A stretch of DNA of 64,000 bases, from the NCBI RefSeq assembly GCF_002085925.2, contig NZ_CP053562.1:972001-1036000 (forward strand). The letters are read 5' to 3'. The translations under genes and the position numbers were made by a program. The notes beneath the pieces are model-generated. The model worked only from the letters and a program-made list of their open reading frames with translations, searched no databases and was not told the origin of the DNA. Below are positions 35,114 through 43,325 of the stretch, piece by piece; within the stretch, counting starts at the first letter, position 1; every line of letters starts with the position of its first letter. Source of the DNA: Thioclava electrotropha (GTDB lineage: Bacteria; Pseudomonadota; Alphaproteobacteria; Rhodobacterales; Rhodobacteraceae).

Positions 35114-35622
35114 TACTTCTCCTCCGCTTCGGCCACGCGCGAGATGGCCTCGCGGATGAACGGGTAGGCGGAGCAGCGGCAGAGATTGCCGCTCATCCGC
35201 TCGGCGATTTCGGCGTCGCTCAGTTCGGGCTTGCCGGTGAGGCTGTCGCTGACATGGCTGGGCGCCCCGTCGGCGGCTTCTGCCAGCATCCCGGTAGCCG
35301 ACATGATCTGCCCCGGCGTGCAATAGCCGCACTGGTAGCCGTCGCAGGAGACGAATTGCTGTTGCAGCGGGTTGAGATTTTCGGGCGTGCCGAGCCCTTC
35401 GATGGTGGTGATCTCGGAGCCTTCATGCATCACCGCGAGGCTGAGGCAGGAGTTCACCCGCCGCCCGTCGACGAGCACCGTGCAGGCGCCGCATTGGCCA
35501 TGATCGCAGCCCTTTTTCGAGCCGGTGAGTTGGAGATGGTCGCGCAGTGCGTCGAGCAGCGTCACCCGCGGGTCGAGGTCAAGCGCGCGGGCCTCGCCAT
35601 TGACGTGAAATGAAACCTTCAT
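35113..35622 (-). CDS. paoA: Aldehyde oxidoreductase 2x[2Fe-2S] subunit (PaoA-like)
   Basis: The 169-residue product has an N-terminal plant-type [2Fe-2S] motif [12 protein letters not shown]...CLSLA and a second cluster motif CGYCTPGQ with CRC near the C-terminus. It passes electrons from the molybdenum centre to FAD. E. coli PaoA begins with a Tat signal that takes the complex to the periplasm; this protein starts directly with [16 protein letters not shown], so the complex is probably cytoplasmic. It is the first gene of a five- or six-gene operon (2Fe-2S, FAD, Mo, XdhC, MocA, topoisomerase IB). Confidence 0.94.
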   Translation of the reverse strand: MKVSFHVNGEARALDLDPRVTLLDALRDHLQLTGSKKGCDHGQCGACTVLVDGRRVNSCLSLAVMHEGSEITTIEGLGTPENLNPLQQQFVSCDGYQCGYCTPGQIMSATGMLAEAADGAPSHVSDSLTGKPELSDAEIAERMSGNLCRCSAYPFIREAISRVAEAEEK

Positions 35623-35728
35623 GGGGTCCCCCTTGTCCGGAATTCAGGTTTGGCGCAGCCGTCTGGGGAGGCAGACGTTCAAACCAGCTTAATGGGGAAC
35701 ACCGCGCGCGCGGAACGGTTCCTGCGAG

Positions 35729-35756
35729 AAAGCCCTCACGTTGCGGTGAGGGCTTT
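35729..35756. terminator. Intrinsic terminator downstream of the PQQ dehydrogenase gene
   Basis: AAAGCCCTCAC (35729-35739) pairs perfectly with GTGAGGGCTTT (35746-35756) around a 6-nt loop. It lies 72 bp after the stop of the minus-strand PQQ dehydrogenase gene and just upstream of the paoA promoter region. Confidence 0.75.
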
Positions 35757-35827
35757 GCGGACGCTCCTTGCGTCGGGGCAGGGGGGCGTGGTTCGTGCCA
35801 CGCCCCCGCGATGTGTTTACGCGGCGA

Positions 35828-38038
35828 TCAGTTCTCCGGCAGCGCGTAGACGGCCACCAGATCGCCCACGGTGGGCTTCAGGATCGAGTTGCCACCCGAG
35901 ATGAAGGCCACGTATTCGCGCCCTTTGTACTCGTAGATCGCCGGGTTCGCGACGACCGGGGCTTCAAGCTGCGAGGACCACAGCTCCTTGCCTGTCTGGA
36001 TGTCATAGGCGCGCGCCTTGGCATCCATCGTCGCGCCGATGAAGATCAGCCCCGACTTGGTCACCGCCGGACCGCCGATTGTGGGCGAGCCCATGCTCTC
36101 GGGCATGAAGAACCCGTATTTCTGCGAGCTGCCGAGCGGCTTGCGCCATTTCACGTCGCCGGTATGCATGTCGATCGCGACCAGTTCGCCAAACGGCGGT
36201 TTCCAGCACGGCATCCCGAGCGAGTTCAGCGCGTTGCCCAAGCTCATGCCGTAGGGCGCGCCTTTCTGCGGGTAGAAGCCGTTCTCGTTGCCCGAACCAC
36301 CGGCGTTCTTCTCGTAGTCCTGACGCTCCCAGAGCTTGATGTATTGAACGATGTGGCTCGTGTTCACGACCGCGATCTGCGCGTTGGGATCGAAGGCCAC
36401 GCCGCCCCATTGTACGCCGCCCGCACTGTCGGGATAGGCCAGCGTGCCTTCGCCCTTGGTGGTCGGCGGGGTATACATCCCCTCATAGGTGAGGTTGTCG
36501 AAAAGCTCCGAGCAAGCGCCGCCCGAAACGAGATCGGCGATGCCCCAGACCTCTGGCTTCTTCGACTGATCGAGAAGCGGCGCGGGTTTGGTCGGGAAGG
36601 GTTGGGTCTTGGCATAGACCTCGCCTTTCACCGTGCCGTCGCCCTGCGGAACAGGGCGTTCCTCGATCGGCCAGACATCCTCGCCGGTCTCGCGGTTCAC
36701 GACGAACAGGAAGCCCATCTTCGTGCCCTGCATCAGCGCCGGGATTTCCTTGCCGTCGACCGTGATGTCCATCAGCGTCGGCGCGGAGTTGATGTCATAG
36801 TCCCAGATGTCGTGATGCACCCATTGGCGCGACCAGACGACCTTGCCCGTGTCGAGATCGAGCGCGGTGGTCGAGGTGGCGTAGGGGATCTGCTCGGTCC
36901 GGTTGCCGCCCCAATAGTTCGGCGAGGGCGAGGCCACGGGCAGATAGACCATGTTCAGGCCCGGATCGACGGACATCGCGGTCCAGACGTTCGCGGTGCC
37001 GGTCTTGCGGCGGATATTCTCGGGCAGGGTCTCGAAGGACCATTGCAGCTCCCCGGTCTGCGCATCGACCGAGAAGACCGCGCCCGGAGGAGCCTCTGCC
37101 GACTCCCAGTCCTGACCGGCCCAGCCGAGGATCAGGTGATTGCCCGCAACCGTCGGCGGCTGCAGCACGGAAAGCGGGAAGCTGTCATTGACCGTGTTCC
37201 ACTTGTCCACGTTCAGCACGCCATTATCGCCGAAATCGGTGCAGGGCTTGCCGGTATCGGCGTCGAGCGCGAAGAGCTGCGCATCCATCGTGCCGATATA
37301 GACGATCTTCTGGCACACCTTGCCCGCGACCGGGTTCTCGGCCTGCCAATAGGCGACGCCACGGTTCTTCAGCGCTGGCTGGGTCAGCGCCTCCAGCTTG
37401 GATTTCGTGTCGAAGGCCCATTTCTGCTCGCCCGTGGCCGGGTCGAGCGCCAGCACGCGGTAGAAGGGCGTGCCGATATAGAGCGTGTCATTGGCGAAGA
37501 TCGGCGTGGCTGACCAGACCGTCGCGGGCTTGTCGCCCGAACCGTCCGAGACGTCGCCGGTATGGACCTGCCAGACCTTCTCCAGATCGCCCACATTGTC
37601 GGGATTGATCTGGGTCAGCGGCGAATATTTCTGCGCGGAAAGCTGGCCGTGGAAGCTGTTCCAGACGGGCTGCTCGGGCACCAGCGGGGTGCCGTTGCGC
37701 TCGCGCGAGCCGCTGGCGATCATCGGCTGGGCGACGCTATCGGCGACGGGCTTGGGCTGTTCGGCGTTGGCGTCGGGGCCGGGCGGCGTGGCCTCGTTGG
37801 CCGCCGGATTGTCGGTCTGCTGATCGGTGCTGGTCTGGCTGTCCGACTGGTTGCCGGTGTCGCTGGTGCTGCCGGTATCGGTCGAGCTGCTGTCGGTCGA
37901 GGTCGCGGTGCCGCTATCGGCTGCGGGTTGGGTCGTGTTGTCGGTTGCGGTGCTGTCGGTCGCGGTCGTGTCCTGCGCATACCCGGCGGCAGCAAAGAAG
38001 GCGAGGGCGAAGGCGAGCGAGACGGTCTTGCGGTTCAT
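35828..38038 (-). CDS. gcd: PQQ-dependent glucose/aldose dehydrogenase, catalytic beta-propeller subunit
   Basis: The 736-residue quinoprotein has a Sec signal peptide (MNRKTVSLAFALAFFAAAGYA), then about 75 residues made almost only of Ser, Thr, Asp, Gln, Asn and Pro. The beta-propeller follows, with tryptophan-docking-type repeats (ALDPATGEQKWAF, ALDADTGKPCTDFG, SVDAQTGELQWSF). The regions WGGNRTEQIPYATS and VHHDIWDYDINSAPTL match the membrane glucose dehydrogenase Gcd of E. coli. Gcd normally carries its own four- to five-helix N-terminal anchor; here this is a separate gene overlapping by ATGA at 38035-38038. The enzyme should oxidise glucose or other aldoses to lactones in the periplasm, reducing ubiquinone. 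Confidence 0.9.
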   Translation of the reverse strand: MNRKTVSLAFALAFFAAAGYAQDTTATDSTATDNTTQPAADSGTATSTDSSSTDTGSTSDTGNQSDSQTSTDQQTDNPAANEATPPGPDANAEQPKPVADSVAQPMIASGSRERNGTPLVPEQPVWNSFHGQLSAQKYSPLTQINPDNVGDLEKVWQVHTGDVSDGSGDKPATVWSATPIFANDTLYIGTPFYRVLALDPATGEQKWAFDTKSKLEALTQPALKNRGVAYWQAENPVAGKVCQKIVYIGTMDAQLFALDADTGKPCTDFGDNGVLNVDKWNTVNDSFPLSVLQPPTVAGNHLILGWAGQDWESAEAPPGAVFSVDAQTGELQWSFETLPENIRRKTGTANVWTAMSVDPGLNMVYLPVASPSPNYWGGNRTEQIPYATSTTALDLDTGKVVWSRQWVHHDIWDYDINSAPTLMDITVDGKEIPALMQGTKMGFLFVVNRETGEDVWPIEERPVPQGDGTVKGEVYAKTQPFPTKPAPLLDQSKKPEVWGIADLVSGGACSELFDNLTYEGMYTPPTTKGEGTLAYPDSAGGVQWGGVAFDPNAQIAVVNTSHIVQYIKLWERQDYEKNAGGSGNENGFYPQKGAPYGMSLGNALNSLGMPCWKPPFGELVAIDMHTGDVKWRKPLGSSQKYGFFMPESMGSPTIGGPAVTKSGLIFIGATMDAKARAYDIQTGKELWSSQLEAPVVANPAIYEYKGREYVAFISGGNSILKPTVGDLVAVYALPEN

Positions 38039-38406
38039 GCGTAGGCTCCTTTCGAACGCGCGCCCCGGCTCGAGGCGATGTCGTAGATGAGGCCGATCAG
38101 CACGACGCCCATCGCCGCGATCAGCCACCATTCGTGGAGGAAATAGGCGGCCGCTGCGGTTCCGAGCAGGCCGAGCGCGACGAGGACGCGCAGAATCGTG
38201 CGGATCGCTCCGGGTTCGGTCAGCTGGATCACGATCCCTGCGAGGGCGATCAAAATGGAGGAGGCGATCACCAGCCCCGCGCCGAATGTGCCGGTCACGC
38301 CGGTCAGGGGGGTAATGTAATTCCAGATCGCGATGGCGGAGCCGACCAGCGCCCCCAGAACAATCAGGATGCTGCGCGGCCGTGATGCTGAGCGGGAATG
38401 TGCCAA
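38035..38406 (-). CDS. Membrane anchor protein of the split PQQ glucose dehydrogenase
   Basis: The 123-residue product has four hydrophobic helices: ILIVLGALVGSAIAIWNY, FGAGLVIASSILIALAGIV, ILRVLVALGLLGTAAAAYF and WWLIAAMGVVLIGLIY. It matches in number and position the N-terminal membrane domain of Gcd-type dehydrogenases. The likely start is a TTG at 38406, with AAGGAG 7 nt upstream; an ATG further upstream has no ribosome binding site. Its stop overlaps the catalytic-subunit start (ATGA). The anchor is inferred to hold the catalytic subunit and pass electrons to quinone. Confidence 0.75.
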   Translation of the reverse strand: MAHSRSASRPRSILIVLGALVGSAIAIWNYITPLTGVTGTFGAGLVIASSILIALAGIVIQLTEPGAIRTILRVLVALGLLGTAAAAYFLHEWWLIAAMGVVLIGLIYDIASSRGARSKGAYA

Positions 38407-38518
38407 AGGAACTCTCCTTGGTAAGTGCTTTCCCGCCCAACGCGCGGTATGTCTTTTGAGGTCCATGAAAAAGTGAACCGATTTGAGGCCGCGACGTAAG
38501 CGGGCACGCTGCAGGCAC

Positions 38519-38571
38519 AAAAAAAGGCGCGCCCGAGCGGTAAGGCATAGCCATACCCGCCCGGGCGCGCC
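38519..38571 (-). terminator. Intrinsic terminator of the aldo/keto reductase gene
   Basis: A long stem has outer arms GGCGCGCCCG (38526-38535) and CGGGCGCGCC (38562-38571), with GCGG/CCGC continuing inside. On the minus strand it is followed by seven T (38525-38519), 18 bp after the reductase stop. Confidence 0.9.
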
Positions 38572-38589
38572 GATCGGTTCGCTTCGTGC

Positions 38590-39609
38590 TTAGCGCTGGC
38601 GGTAGCCGCCCTGACGCTCCAGCATCCAGCCCGGATATTCGGCGGGCAGGGCGCTGACCTTGTCGAGGGTTTCCAGCTCTTCCGCGTCGAGGGTGATCTC
38701 GGTCGCGGCGATATTGTCGGTCAGCTGGTCCTTGCGCTTCGCACCGACGATGACGCTGGTGACGACTTCCTGATGCAGAAGCCACGCCAGCGCGATCTGC
38801 GCCACGCTCGCGTCGCGCTTCTCGGCCATCGGGCGCATCGCGTCGATCGCGTCATGGGCGCGGTCCTTCTCGACGGGCGGGAAGTCAAAATTGGCGCGCC
38901 GCCCGTCGGAGCCCTTGCCGTCACGGTCGTATTTGCCGGACAGCAGACCACCTGCCAGCGGGCTCCAGACCATCAGGCCCATGTCGGTGTCGCGCAGCAT
39001 CGGCACCACTTCGCGCTCCAGATCGCGCCCGGCGATCGTGTAATAGGCCTGCAGCGACAGGATCGGGGCGAGCTTGCGCGCTTCCGCGATACCCACCGCC
39101 TTCATCACCTGCCACGCGGCCCAGTTCGACAGGCCGATATAGCGGACATGGCCGTGCTGCACGAGCGTGGTCAGCGCCTCGAGCGTCTCCGAGATCGGCG
39201 TCATCGGGTCGAAGCCGTGGATCTGATAGAGGTCGATATGGTCGAGCTGCAGCCGCTCGAGGCTCTGCTTGCACTGCTCCATGATGTGATAGCGCGAGGA
39301 GCCGCGCTGGTTGATGCCCTCGCCCATCGGGCCGAGCACCTTGGTCGCGATGACCACCTCGTCGCGCGCGATGCCGAGATTGCGCAAGCTCTGACCGAGG
39401 ATGCGCTCGCTCTCGCCGCCCGCATAGACATTCGCGGTGTCGATGAAGTTGATGCCCGCATCCACCGCGGTTTTCACAAGGCCGTCGGCATCATCCTGAC
39501 GTAGCTGGCCGATCTGGCCCCACATGCCCTCCGAGCCGCCGAAGGTCATCGTGCCGAGGCAAAGTTCCGAGACGAGGAGGCCGCTGGGGCCAAGAGGTCT
39601 GTAACGCAT
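38590..39609 (-). CDS. Aldo/keto reductase
   Basis: The 339-residue TIM-barrel NADPH-dependent reductase has the catalytic tetrad in FIDTANVYAGGESE (Asp, Tyr), VVIATKV (Lys) and YQIHGFD (His). The NADP-binding regions are GLSNWAAWQ, AYYTIAGRDLEREVVP and SVIVGAKRKDQL. It belongs to the AKR11/12-like, voltage-channel-beta-related group acting on aldehydes or ketosugars; the substrate is unknown. The start at 39609 has AAAGGAG 6 nt upstream. It is a single gene bounded by its own terminator. Confidence 0.94.
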   Translation of the reverse strand: MRYRPLGPSGLLVSELCLGTMTFGGSEGMWGQIGQLRQDDADGLVKTAVDAGINFIDTANVYAGGESERILGQSLRNLGIARDEVVIATKVLGPMGEGINQRGSSRYHIMEQCKQSLERLQLDHIDLYQIHGFDPMTPISETLEALTTLVQHGHVRYIGLSNWAAWQVMKAVGIAEARKLAPILSLQAYYTIAGRDLEREVVPMLRDTDMGLMVWSPLAGGLLSGKYDRDGKGSDGRRANFDFPPVEKDRAHDAIDAMRPMAEKRDASVAQIALAWLLHQEVVTSVIVGAKRKDQLTDNIAATEITLDAEELETLDKVSALPAEYPGWMLERQGGYRQR

Positions 39610-39773
39610 GGATCGCTCCTTTCGCATCTTTCGGGGGCCAGGTTCGGACGGCCCCTCTGGGTTGGGTAGATGGGGCGCGCGGCGCTCGGGGCGAGGGTCG
39701 CGTGACAGTTGTGGCGCACGATCATGTCATCGCGTGCGAGGCAGGAAGGGGACGGCGCAGGGGCGCCGCCCGC

Positions 39774-41216
39774 TCAGTCTTTGGCGCGCTCGATCTTCAT
39801 CGGCGTGAACCACGGTGTGAGGATCACCACGCTCGCGATGACCATTGCGTAGCCGATGGCCGACATCATCGCGCCGCGATAGGCCTCGTGATCGCCCGGC
39901 TCCGCACCGCCCAGCATGCCGAAAAAGATCCCGCCCATGATCGCGATGCCGAAGGAGATGCCGACCTGCCGGATCGCCTGCACCGCGCCCGAGGCCGAGC
40001 CGCTGTCGTTGCTATCGGCCGCCGAGAGCGAGACCTGAAACAGCGGCGAGACGGTGTTGCCCAGACCAAAGCCGCCAAAGAAGAACCAAGGTGCCATTCG
40101 CCACCAGCTGATCGTGTCGCCCATCGTCCAGATCGCCCAGAGCTGCCCTGCGAAGCCCGTCGCGATGAGGATGCCGCCGCCCATCACGCGCCAGCGGACC
40201 CAGCGCGACCCGAACCAGCCGGTCGTGGCCGAGGCGAGCAGCACGCCTAGCGGGAAGGGCGTCGTCGTCAGCCCCGATTGCAGGGGCGTGAGCCCGTAGC
40301 CCGCCTGAAGATAAAGCGCCATGGTGAAGAAATAACTCGGCACCGCGGTGAACAGCGCCGCGTTCAGAAGGCTGCCCGACAGGAACGAGCCCGAGCGCAG
40401 CAGCCGCATTGGCAGAAGCTGGGGCGCGTTGCGTTCTTCCTGATGCCGCTGCCAGCGGATGAAGACCCAGCCGAGGATCGGCGCGGCGATCACCATCGGA
40501 TACATCCATCCCTGCCAGCCGATCGACGGAGCTTCGACCAGCGGGAACAGAAGCGCCAGCGTGGCCACGGCGGCGATTGCGATGCCCACCTTGTCGATCC
40601 CCAGCTTGCGGTTGCCCTCGCCCTTTGGCACCAGCATCAGCGCCGCGATGAAGGCCGCGATGCCCAACGGAATGTTCACGAGGAAGATCGGACGCCAGCC
40701 CAACCCGTAGATATCGGCGGTCAGCAGCAGCCCGCCCACGATCGGCCCCGCGACCGAGGCCAGCCCGGCGGTCAGTGCGAACAGGCCGAAGGCCGCGCCG
40801 CGTTGCTCCGGCGGGAACAGCCGCGGCACGAGCGCCAGCGTCTGCGGCGTCATGATCGCAGCGCCCACGCCCTGCACGATGCGCGCGGTCACCAGCGTCC
40901 CGATCCCCGGCGCGATGCCGCAGACCAGCGAGGCGGCGGTGAACAGCGCGATGCCCGACACGAACAGCTTGCGCCGCCCCAAGAGGTCGCCCATCCGTCC
41001 CGCTGGCAGCAGCAAGATCGCGAAGGAGAAGGTGTAGCCCGCGACGATCCATTCGATCAGGTTCGGCGGGGCCGCCAGCTCGTTCTTCATCGAAGGCAGG
41101 GCGACATTGACGATCGTGATGTCGATCAGGTTCATGAAATTCGCCAGCAGCAGGACGGCTGCAGCCGCCCAGCGGCGTGCGGGCGAAAGTGGGGTCTTCT
41201 GGTCGGTCTCGGCCAT
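39774..41216 (-). CDS. MFS transporter, DHA2 family (14-helix drug exporter type)
   Basis: The 480-residue polytopic protein carries MFS motif A in GRMGDLLGRRKLF and the DHA2 motif LVTARIVQGVGAAIMTPQTLALV, followed by a long second half with FALTAGLASVAGPIVGGLL. Proton-driven exporters of this family expel drugs, dyes or metabolites. The start at 41216 is used; an in-frame TTG at 41249 has no ribosome binding site. A weak GC hairpin (39753-39768) follows the stop. No regulator is adjacent. The substrate is unknown. Confidence 0.92.
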   Translation of the reverse strand: MAETDQKTPLSPARRWAAAAVLLLANFMNLIDITIVNVALPSMKNELAAPPNLIEWIVAGYTFSFAILLLPAGRMGDLLGRRKLFVSGIALFTAASLVCGIAPGIGTLVTARIVQGVGAAIMTPQTLALVPRLFPPEQRGAAFGLFALTAGLASVAGPIVGGLLLTADIYGLGWRPIFLVNIPLGIAAFIAALMLVPKGEGNRKLGIDKVGIAIAAVATLALLFPLVEAPSIGWQGWMYPMVIAAPILGWVFIRWQRHQEERNAPQLLPMRLLRSGSFLSGSLLNAALFTAVPSYFFTMALYLQAGYGLTPLQSGLTTTPFPLGVLLASATTGWFGSRWVRWRVMGGGILIATGFAGQLWAIWTMGDTISWWRMAPWFFFGGFGLGNTVSPLFQVSLSAADSNDSGSASGAVQAIRQVGISFGIAIMGGIFFGMLGGAEPGDHEAYRGAMMSAIGYAMVIASVVILTPWFTPMKIERAKD

Positions 41217-41640
41217 TCGGGGTCCGTTCTCTCGGGGCTGTAACGCCAAGGGTAGCTAGCAGGGGGGCGAGGCTGGTCAATAGCACGCCCGAAGGCGAGC
41301 CCGCGCGGAACAACTTCTGGATGTGTCAAAATACATAGGGGGAAAGGCGCGCAAGCGGATGTATCGCGGGCGCAGAGATTCGGTCGCGGAGGGCCGGGAT
41401 GGGGCTTTGGCTCACGCGACGGAGCTTGGCGTTCGTTGCAAATTTCAAGGGCGCCACGCAAGTTTCAGAAAGATTTCGCCGAGGTCCGAGAAATGCGCTC
41501 TCACATGGGTGTGAGCACCGTGACGTCAGACTTGCGCCGCGCCCCGATCCTGCCCTTGATGCCCCATCAACGAAAAATCGGGGCCCCGCGCTCACCCCTG
41601 CGTTGCGCGCGACCGGACCCCGGAAAACTGGAGGTATCCC
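41217..41640. other. Divergent region with a long structured opp leader
   Basis: This 424-bp region between the MFS gene and oppA contains no gene I can support. It holds a palindrome CTCACA-TGGG-TGTGAG at 41500-41515, a nested hairpin at 41541-41584, and the oppA ribosome binding site GGAGG at about 41630. The MFS-proximal half (41217-41400) shows no clear element. Confidence 0.5.
41541..41584 (+). promoter_or_regulatory. Nested stem-loop in the opp operon leader
   Basis: The outer arms GCCCCGAT (41541-41548) and ATCGGGGC (41577-41584) enclose an inner hairpin TTGATG-CCC-CATCAA (41556-41570). The element ends about 45 nt before the ribosome binding site of oppA. It looks like a structured 5' untranslated region. 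It has no T-run, so a simple terminator is unlikely, and I do not recognise it as a known riboswitch. Confidence 0.5.
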
Positions 41641-43260
41641 TTGAAGTCGATTGCCGCGATTTCCGCTTTTGCCCTGATGCTGGGCAGCGCCGCACCCGTT
41701 CTCGCTCAGTCGAGCAAAGTGCCCGAAGGCACCAAGCTCGCCGCTGACCAGACCTTCACCTACTGGATGCAGGACGATCTGAAGACGCTCGATCCCGATC
41801 TGAGCACCTCGAAGGACGGCAACGACGTTCTTCAGCAGATGTTCGAAGGTCTCTACCAGCAGGACGATCACGGTAAACTCGTGCCCGCGCTCGCGACGAG
41901 CTACGAGGTGTCCGACGACAAGAAGACCTACACGTTCCACCTGCGCAACGAGAAGTGGTCGAACGGCGATCCCGTCACCGCGCAGGACTTCGTCTATGCC
42001 TGGCGCCGTCTCGCCGATCCGGCGACCGCCTCGCAATACTCGTGGTATATCGAGCTGATGCAGGTGAAGAACGCCCATGACGTGATCGCGGGCGACAAGA
42101 AGCCGAGCGAGCTGGGCGTGAAGGCGCTCGACGACCACACGCTGCAGGTGACGCTCGACAGCGCGATCCCCTATTTCCGCCAGATGCTGGTGCTGTCCTC
42201 GACCTTCCCGGTGCCGCAGAAGGTCGTCGAGGAATACGGTTCCGACTGGACCAAGCCCGAGAACATGGTCGTCAACGGTCCCTACAAGCTGAAAAGCTGG
42301 AAAATCGGCAACTCGATCGAGCTGACGAAGAACGACGCCTATTACGACGCCGCGAACGTCACGCTGACCGATCTGAAGTTCATCCCGATGCAGGATAACG
42401 ACCAGGCGCTGACGCGCTACGAGGCGGGCGAGCTGGACTTCGTGCAGACCCCGGCCGGTCAATATCCGCGCCTGAAGAAGGAATACCCGGATGCGGCCCA
42501 CGCTCCGCCGCGCTCCTGTGTCTATGCCTACCGCTTCAACGTCGGCCCGAACGGCCCCGAGGCGCTCAAGGACGTGAAGGTCCGCAAGGCGCTTTCCTAT
42601 GCGATCAACCGCGACATCATCGTCGACAAGATCCTCAAGGGCGGCCAGAAACCGGCCTATACCTGGACCCACTGGGCGACCGCGAACTTCAAGGCGCCGG
42701 ATGTCGCGTATGCCGACATGACGCAGCAGGAGCGTATGGACAAAGCCAAGGAGCTTCTGAAGGAAGCCGGCTACGGTCCCGATCATCCGCTGAACCTGCG
42801 GATCATGTACAACACCTCGGCCGACCACAAGAAAATCGCGATCGCGGTGCAGCAGTTCTGGAAGCAGATCGGCGTGCAATCGACCCTCGAGAACTTCGAG
42901 TGGAAGGTCTATCTCGACAAGCTCAACGGTCAGCATGACTTCGACGTGGCGCGCACCGCATGGTGTGCCGACTACAACGAGGCCTCGACCTATCTCGACG
43001 TGAACACCTCGTGGTCGGATCAGAACTCGGGTCAGTGGAAGAACGCTGACTACGACAAGCTGATGAAGGACTCGAAGACGGCGGCCGATCCGCAGGAGGA
43101 CTACACCAAGGCGGAGAAGATCCTCGCCGAGGACATGCCGCTGGCGCCGATCTACGCCTACTCGCTGCCGATGCTGCTGAACCCGCAGATCAAGGGCTAC
43201 CCGTTCGATAACGTCCAGCTGAACTGGTACGCGAAGAACATGTACAAGGTCGCGAAGTAA
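41641..43260 (+). CDS. oppA: Oligopeptide ABC transporter substrate-binding protein
   Basis: The 539-residue family 5 binding protein has a Sec signal (cleaved near APVLAQ). OppA/MppA landmarks are LKTLDPDLSTSKDGNDVLQQMFEGLY, SNGDPVTAQDFVYAWRRLADP, NGPYKLKSW, RKALSYAINRDIIVDKI, and WCADYNEASTYLD at the ligand pocket. It captures peptides in the periplasm for the OppBCDF complex. Translation starts at a TTG (41641), since GGAGG lies 6 nt upstream and the signal peptide begins there. A GC hairpin follows the stop and separates it from the permease genes. Confidence 0.93.
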   Translation: MKSIAAISAFALMLGSAAPVLAQSSKVPEGTKLAADQTFTYWMQDDLKTLDPDLSTSKDGNDVLQQMFEGLYQQDDHGKLVPALATSYEVSDDKKTYTFHLRNEKWSNGDPVTAQDFVYAWRRLADPATASQYSWYIELMQVKNAHDVIAGDKKPSELGVKALDDHTLQVTLDSAIPYFRQMLVLSSTFPVPQKVVEEYGSDWTKPENMVVNGPYKLKSWKIGNSIELTKNDAYYDAANVTLTDLKFIPMQDNDQALTRYEAGELDFVQTPAGQYPRLKKEYPDAAHAPPRSCVYAYRFNVGPNGPEALKDVKVRKALSYAINRDIIVDKILKGGQKPAYTWTHWATANFKAPDVAYADMTQQERMDKAKELLKEAGYGPDHPLNLRIMYNTSADHKKIAIAVQQFWKQIGVQSTLENFEWKVYLDKLNGQHDFDVARTAWCADYNEASTYLDVNTSWSDQNSGQWKNADYDKLMKDSKTAADPQEDYTKAEKILAEDMPLAPIYAYSLPMLLNPQIKGYPFDNVQLNWYAKNMYKVAK

Positions 43261-43277
43261 GCCGGCTGAAACGATAA

Positions 43278-43305
43278 CGGGCGGGCCGCGCAATCGGCCC
43301 GCCCG
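43278..43305 (+). terminator. Hairpin between oppA and oppB
   Basis: Perfect 10-bp arms CGGGCGGGCC (43278-43287) and GGCCCGCCCG (43296-43305) enclose an 8-nt loop. No T-run follows, so it more likely stabilises the oppA message or reduces read-through than fully terminates. Confidence 0.55.
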
Positions 43306-43325
43306 ACCTATTTCGGGACATTCTT

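Noticed and set aside
31899..35622. Xanthine dehydrogenase rather than an aldehyde oxidoreductase
   Set aside because: The FAD subunit has the [20 protein letters not shown] insert typical of PaoB, and the subunit sizes fit Pao; xanthine dehydrogenase lacks this cluster.
38039..38785. Upstream extension of the PQQ dehydrogenase frame
   Set aside because: The frame is open but the translated product is Arg/Pro-rich and overlaps the anchor gene in another frame; the signal peptide at 38038 marks the true start.
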